From Tigriopus japonicus (Eukaryota > Arthropoda > Copepoda > Harpacticoida > Harpacticidae), in contig CM021316.1 in NCBI GenBank assembly GCA_010645155.1, forward strand, positions 2,649,249 through 2,713,248: 64,000 nt of DNA. Direction: 5' to 3'. The first letter of the stretch is position 1. Each line of letters opens with the position of its first letter. Below the pieces are notes generated by a model. The model made no database searches and was not told where the DNA came from. It was given only the letters and a program-made list of their open reading frames with translations. Both the position numbers and the translations under genes were made by a program. Shown here piece after piece: positions 60,326 through 64,000 of the stretch.

Positions 60326-62852
60326 CTACCAAGTAAGTACATTTCAGTTCATTGTCGCTTAGGGCGCGAATGAAAAGGGGATGTTAATGGTGTGAATGAA
60401 GGAAGCTCCATGATGGAAACACTGTATGGTACAGGGTGACCCTTGAGAAGCTGACACGTTTTTCGAACCATGCTGGGTTTAAAATGAGGTGGGGTTTTGA
60501 AGCACCCTTGAACCTGGAATGGTGGTCAGAGTAGCGAAGGTACATAAATCACCAATGAACGAGTTGGTCGTTCGATGCAATTGGATACACATTAGAAGCA
60601 AAAAAGAGCCTTGTTGAGCCATCATCTTGTCTTTTATGTCCCCTTCAAGATGGAAGGATGAAGAGGAGGAAGAAGAGAAATGCAGTTGAACAAGAAATCG
60701 TCCACATTTTGGACAGCTTTATGAGAGCTGTCAAGAGATGCAACAATTTCTGTCACATTGCCGAGCTATCATTACAAGGGTCAGGAATGTGACAACTCGA
60801 ACTGGTTCACCCAAGACATCTTTTGGGGTTTCACTCGAAATATTTGGAGTTTCTGAAGATATTCCTCTGTTATTTTTTCTCTCTCGATTCCAAAACACAC
60901 TTCCTCGTGGTTCGATTTTTCGAGTTTATTTATTGTTGTGACGTTGATCGTTCAGCTTCCCAGAATCTGAGGGTGTGGGAGTTTGAAAACAGTTTAATGG
61001 GGAGAAACCTTCCAAAGAATCGGAGTGACTTTGAGAAACAACAGCGGAAATTCACATCAACAAATTCAGGCCACAAACTTCGTCTTTCTTGCTGCCATCG
61101 AGTGATAATCTTGCTATTAACCAATCAGACGCTTTCACAAACAGAGCGGAAGTGCGAAGAAGTCCACAGTGTGACCGTTTCACGAGAAGAGATGTTTATT
61201 GGCAGGCTATTCTTACTGTTATACATGATGGTGAAAGCTTATCTGCAATTCCAATGACATTGTTAGTGTCGCTGGATGCCATTGTTCATTGTGTTTGATT
61301 AATCATTCTCAGTTCAGTGACTCGGACTCATTTTTCACGTTCGATGATGTGTCTATGAGTTGAATTGTACCGATCATTTGGAATGTATCAATTCGTACCA
61401 TCTCTTTGTTTGTCGAGTTTCCAATCCGTATGAAAGAGCTACTACTACTGCTACTCCAAATGCATTCCCATCGGTTTTAGAATATCTACTGACAATCGTC
61501 ACTTTTGCTCTGCCCATGTTCAATCCGTGTTCACAAGATCGCAGAATGCGAGATGTAAGATAAATGTGTATGCAAAAAAGCCCAACTACAATGCCTCCAT
61601 TAATCAGTTCCATTTTTGGAGGATGCACGCAAGCAACGACTCTCTTGGATAGCTACGAAAGAGTGAGAGTGTTCCGTGTCTGGGAGTTGTATTTTTTGCT
61701 CTTTCTGGTTCACTAACTCAAGAATGTGCTGGATTTTGATGGTAATGAAGGCTGAAGTCTCGAGAGTGGAACGGACTAAAAAACAATGGGCTCCTCATGA
61801 GCATGATGGTATTTTCTCAGGACAATTCGACCGTGGGGCACGCTCGACATACTTCATGGATGTATCCACTACAGCCTGACCGTATGGTACCCACTACGCA
61901 CATGTCTCTTTATATGTAAATTGGGTCGGGAGTTTTTACTTTCCAAAATCGTTCGAGCCTTTTGAGTTATGTTTGCTTTATTAACCCTGGCATCCAATTA
62001 AGATTTCCCAAAGATCCGAGCACCGTCTCTCCATGTTGAGGGCTTACTTATCGGATTAGGGTTTCCTCGAAAACAGCTTCCAAGGGTTCCAGTACCTCAT
62101 CGCTTTGATGACTTGTGGATACAACGTAAGGATCAAGGGATGGAACGCTGATCAAGTATTCAAAGGTGATGATTGTGTAGATCCGTTGTTGATGTCAACT
62201 TGATTTGAACGGACACATCTTTTCTTTTCACCACAGAGTTCAAACGAGACGTTTTGATATCAAGCGGAAAAGAATCTAACCCTATGCCTTGAAGTGCATC
62301 GTCCTTAGATGTGTGACTATATAACTTTCGTTGGGAAATAAGGGTGAGATCTTTATCACATAGAAACCCGACCAAACAATTCATAAACCAACCCGAGGGG
62401 AAAAACTTCAAGATAAGAGAATGGGGTGGATGGACTAGTTGGAGATTTCAACGCTGGCTCATCGCTGAAACCAGTACAACAACAACAACGCCTTTTTTTG
62501 TCTTGTGCTTGAATGTGCGTGTTGGTCAAGTGTTGGAATTCCAATTAAGACCCACGATTGAGTGTTCTAAATAGATAGGACGTGGAGTAGTGGAAGAGGT
62601 GAGGGATAAAAAATGAAGAAGGTGCCAGTCAACATCTAGCCAATCCCTTCTCCTCACATGCCTGAAGGGTTGAACGGATACTCGATCTTCCCGGATGCAG
62701 TTTGTGGGGTTCGTCGTTGTGAGGTGCTAAAATCTCCACATCGAGCATTTGCACTTAGGGCCCGAAACCACAAAGCAAGCCATATTTTAGATGCCCAGAG
62801 ATGCCGTGATCGACGTTTTTTGGCTCCATTAAGGCTGTTGTTCATTTGCATA

Positions 62853-62868
62853 GTGTGTGTGTGTGTGT
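62853..62868. repeat. (GT)8 dinucleotide microsatellite
   Basis: Eight perfect GT units in non-coding sequence. Confidence 0.85.
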
Positions 62869-64000
62869 CTACTCGTGGAGTTGAATTGCATCAAGTTTAT
62901 TGGATCCATTGTGTTCGTGAGCACAACCAAGAGACAGCGAACGGACTCACATAAATAGTTGGAAAAGGGCCATTCCAAGGCACTTCGGGAAATGGAGCCA
63001 AGCCTCTCCCACCTCATCTTCACATATCCAAATAATGGGACATGAATATTCAAATTGAACCTACTTCGTAACAACTTCATTCAACGGGATCATCCGATCC
63101 TTGGCCATTGTCTGAAACAATACTAAGCACATGTAGTGTGCTCTTCTCTGCTTGCAGACAAAGCAACAGTTGGTAAATGTGTTCGGGTGGAAATCTTTTC
63201 TTTTGAGTGCATTTCTTCCCTCAACAATTTGTGATGCGTGTTCTCCCTGTCCGTTGGTCACGACCCAAAATGTGCCTAAATATGGGTTAGCAGAATCATG
63301 GCCTTAAATCTCCCTCTTGTGCATCATTGACTTAATCCGAGAACAGAGGAGCATTAAAATGCATCCTAAAATTTGCCAGGCACTTGAAGAACACCTTTTT
63401 CCTCGCCAGGTTGAATTCAATATGTCTCTATCCAAGTACTTTTTAAGAGCCATTGCCAAATCCTGGGTGAAAAAAAGGCGACTTGCGAGTGAAAGTTGAG
63501 CGTACGTACATCTACTCCAGATCTGCTCGGTTCAAGCACAAGGATGCTCAACTTCTTGGGCGAGAAGAGGATGGGAGAAGGTGAATTAGCCGCATCCTCA
63601 ATCGACGAATCATCTCAAAATCTCAATTCCTCTTATTTCTTCAGACGCTTGGGTCTCATTTTGTCCCATTTGAGGTCAGGCCTCAATGGAGACTTACTGT
63701 TAGGTACTTATGCAAGATGCTGAAATTGAGCTTCCGGATTTTAATGCGCTCTCGGTCTGGATAAATTACTCAACAAAGCACCTCAAATCTCATTTCTATG
63801 GTCGGATAATTGCTCGTAATATTTCTTACTCTGGTTTCGTGATTTGCGCCACTTTCTTTCTTGGAATCCCTACCCTGCCTGAAAAACGCTTTTAGTAGCG
63901 TTGAGAGACTTGTATACAAGCCGAGCTTCTAAAGGGTTGGGGTAATCATATACTGTTCAAGTACAACCCTCGAGCTCATATTTTACGTTTCGTTTTGGGG

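Larger units (their letters stand above)
55105..64000. other. Long region without a recognised gene (probable Shroom 5' intron or intergenic DNA)
   Basis: Because the first Shroom exon found starts in phase 0 after an acceptor at 55105, the upstream exon must lie to the right, here or beyond the window. I could not identify it. ORFs of 60-145 codons occur but lack motifs. One candidate terminal exon (60150-60325, -) is listed separately. A (GT)8 repeat lies at 62853-62868. Confidence 0.5.

Overview
This is eukaryotic nuclear DNA: multi-exon genes with GT-AG introns, AATAAA signals, long non-coding introns and a decayed LINE. The gene set (SCCPDH-like, PIAS, ALG14, WTAP, OGT, HORMAD, Shroom, plus a Death+SEFIR adaptor) is metazoan. 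The short introns in the first 12 kb and the overall protein divergence suggest an arthropod, possibly a copepod crustacean. The species is inference and cannot be settled from the sequence alone.

Layout. 1-12 kb is gene-dense: the 5' part of a saccharopine-dehydrogenase-like oxidoreductase (-), a PIAS SUMO E3 ligase (+, 7 exons), ALG14 (-, intronless CDS), an unrecognised Cys/His-rich protein (-, 3 exons), a Death-domain plus SEFIR adaptor resembling Act1/CIKS (+, 2 exons) and the m6A-writer subunit WTAP (-, intronless CDS). 13.7-24.2 kb holds a complete O-GlcNAc transferase gene (+, 13 coding exons, 1,044 codons). 24.2-28.2 kb is an intergenic stretch with a ~196-bp inverted repeat and a broken non-LTR retrotransposon. 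28.25-29.9 kb is a HORMA-domain meiotic protein (+, 3 exons) with a dense S/TQ tail. From 55.1 kb down to 31.36 kb on the minus strand runs a Shroom-family gene with two very large introns (about 7.0 and 11.7 kb); its 5' end was not found. 55-64 kb has no convincing gene, only two or three candidate orphan exons.

The genes are individually transcribed housekeeping, signalling and developmental genes, not an operon or a single pathway. Several touch nuclear regulation (PIAS: SUMO; WTAP: m6A; OGT: O-GlcNAc; HORMAD: meiosis), but nothing shows they act together. Two gene pairs are convergent with very short gaps (PIAS/ALG14, 149 bp; SEFIR adaptor/WTAP, 122 bp). Exon boundaries were set by reading splice consensus and checking that every junction keeps the frame; no transcript data were available. 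I did not find a convincing wholly new system. The most notable points are the 60-nt in-frame intron inside the PIAS SP-RING, the Death+SEFIR adaptor, the HORMAD S/TQ cluster and the long hairpin repeat.
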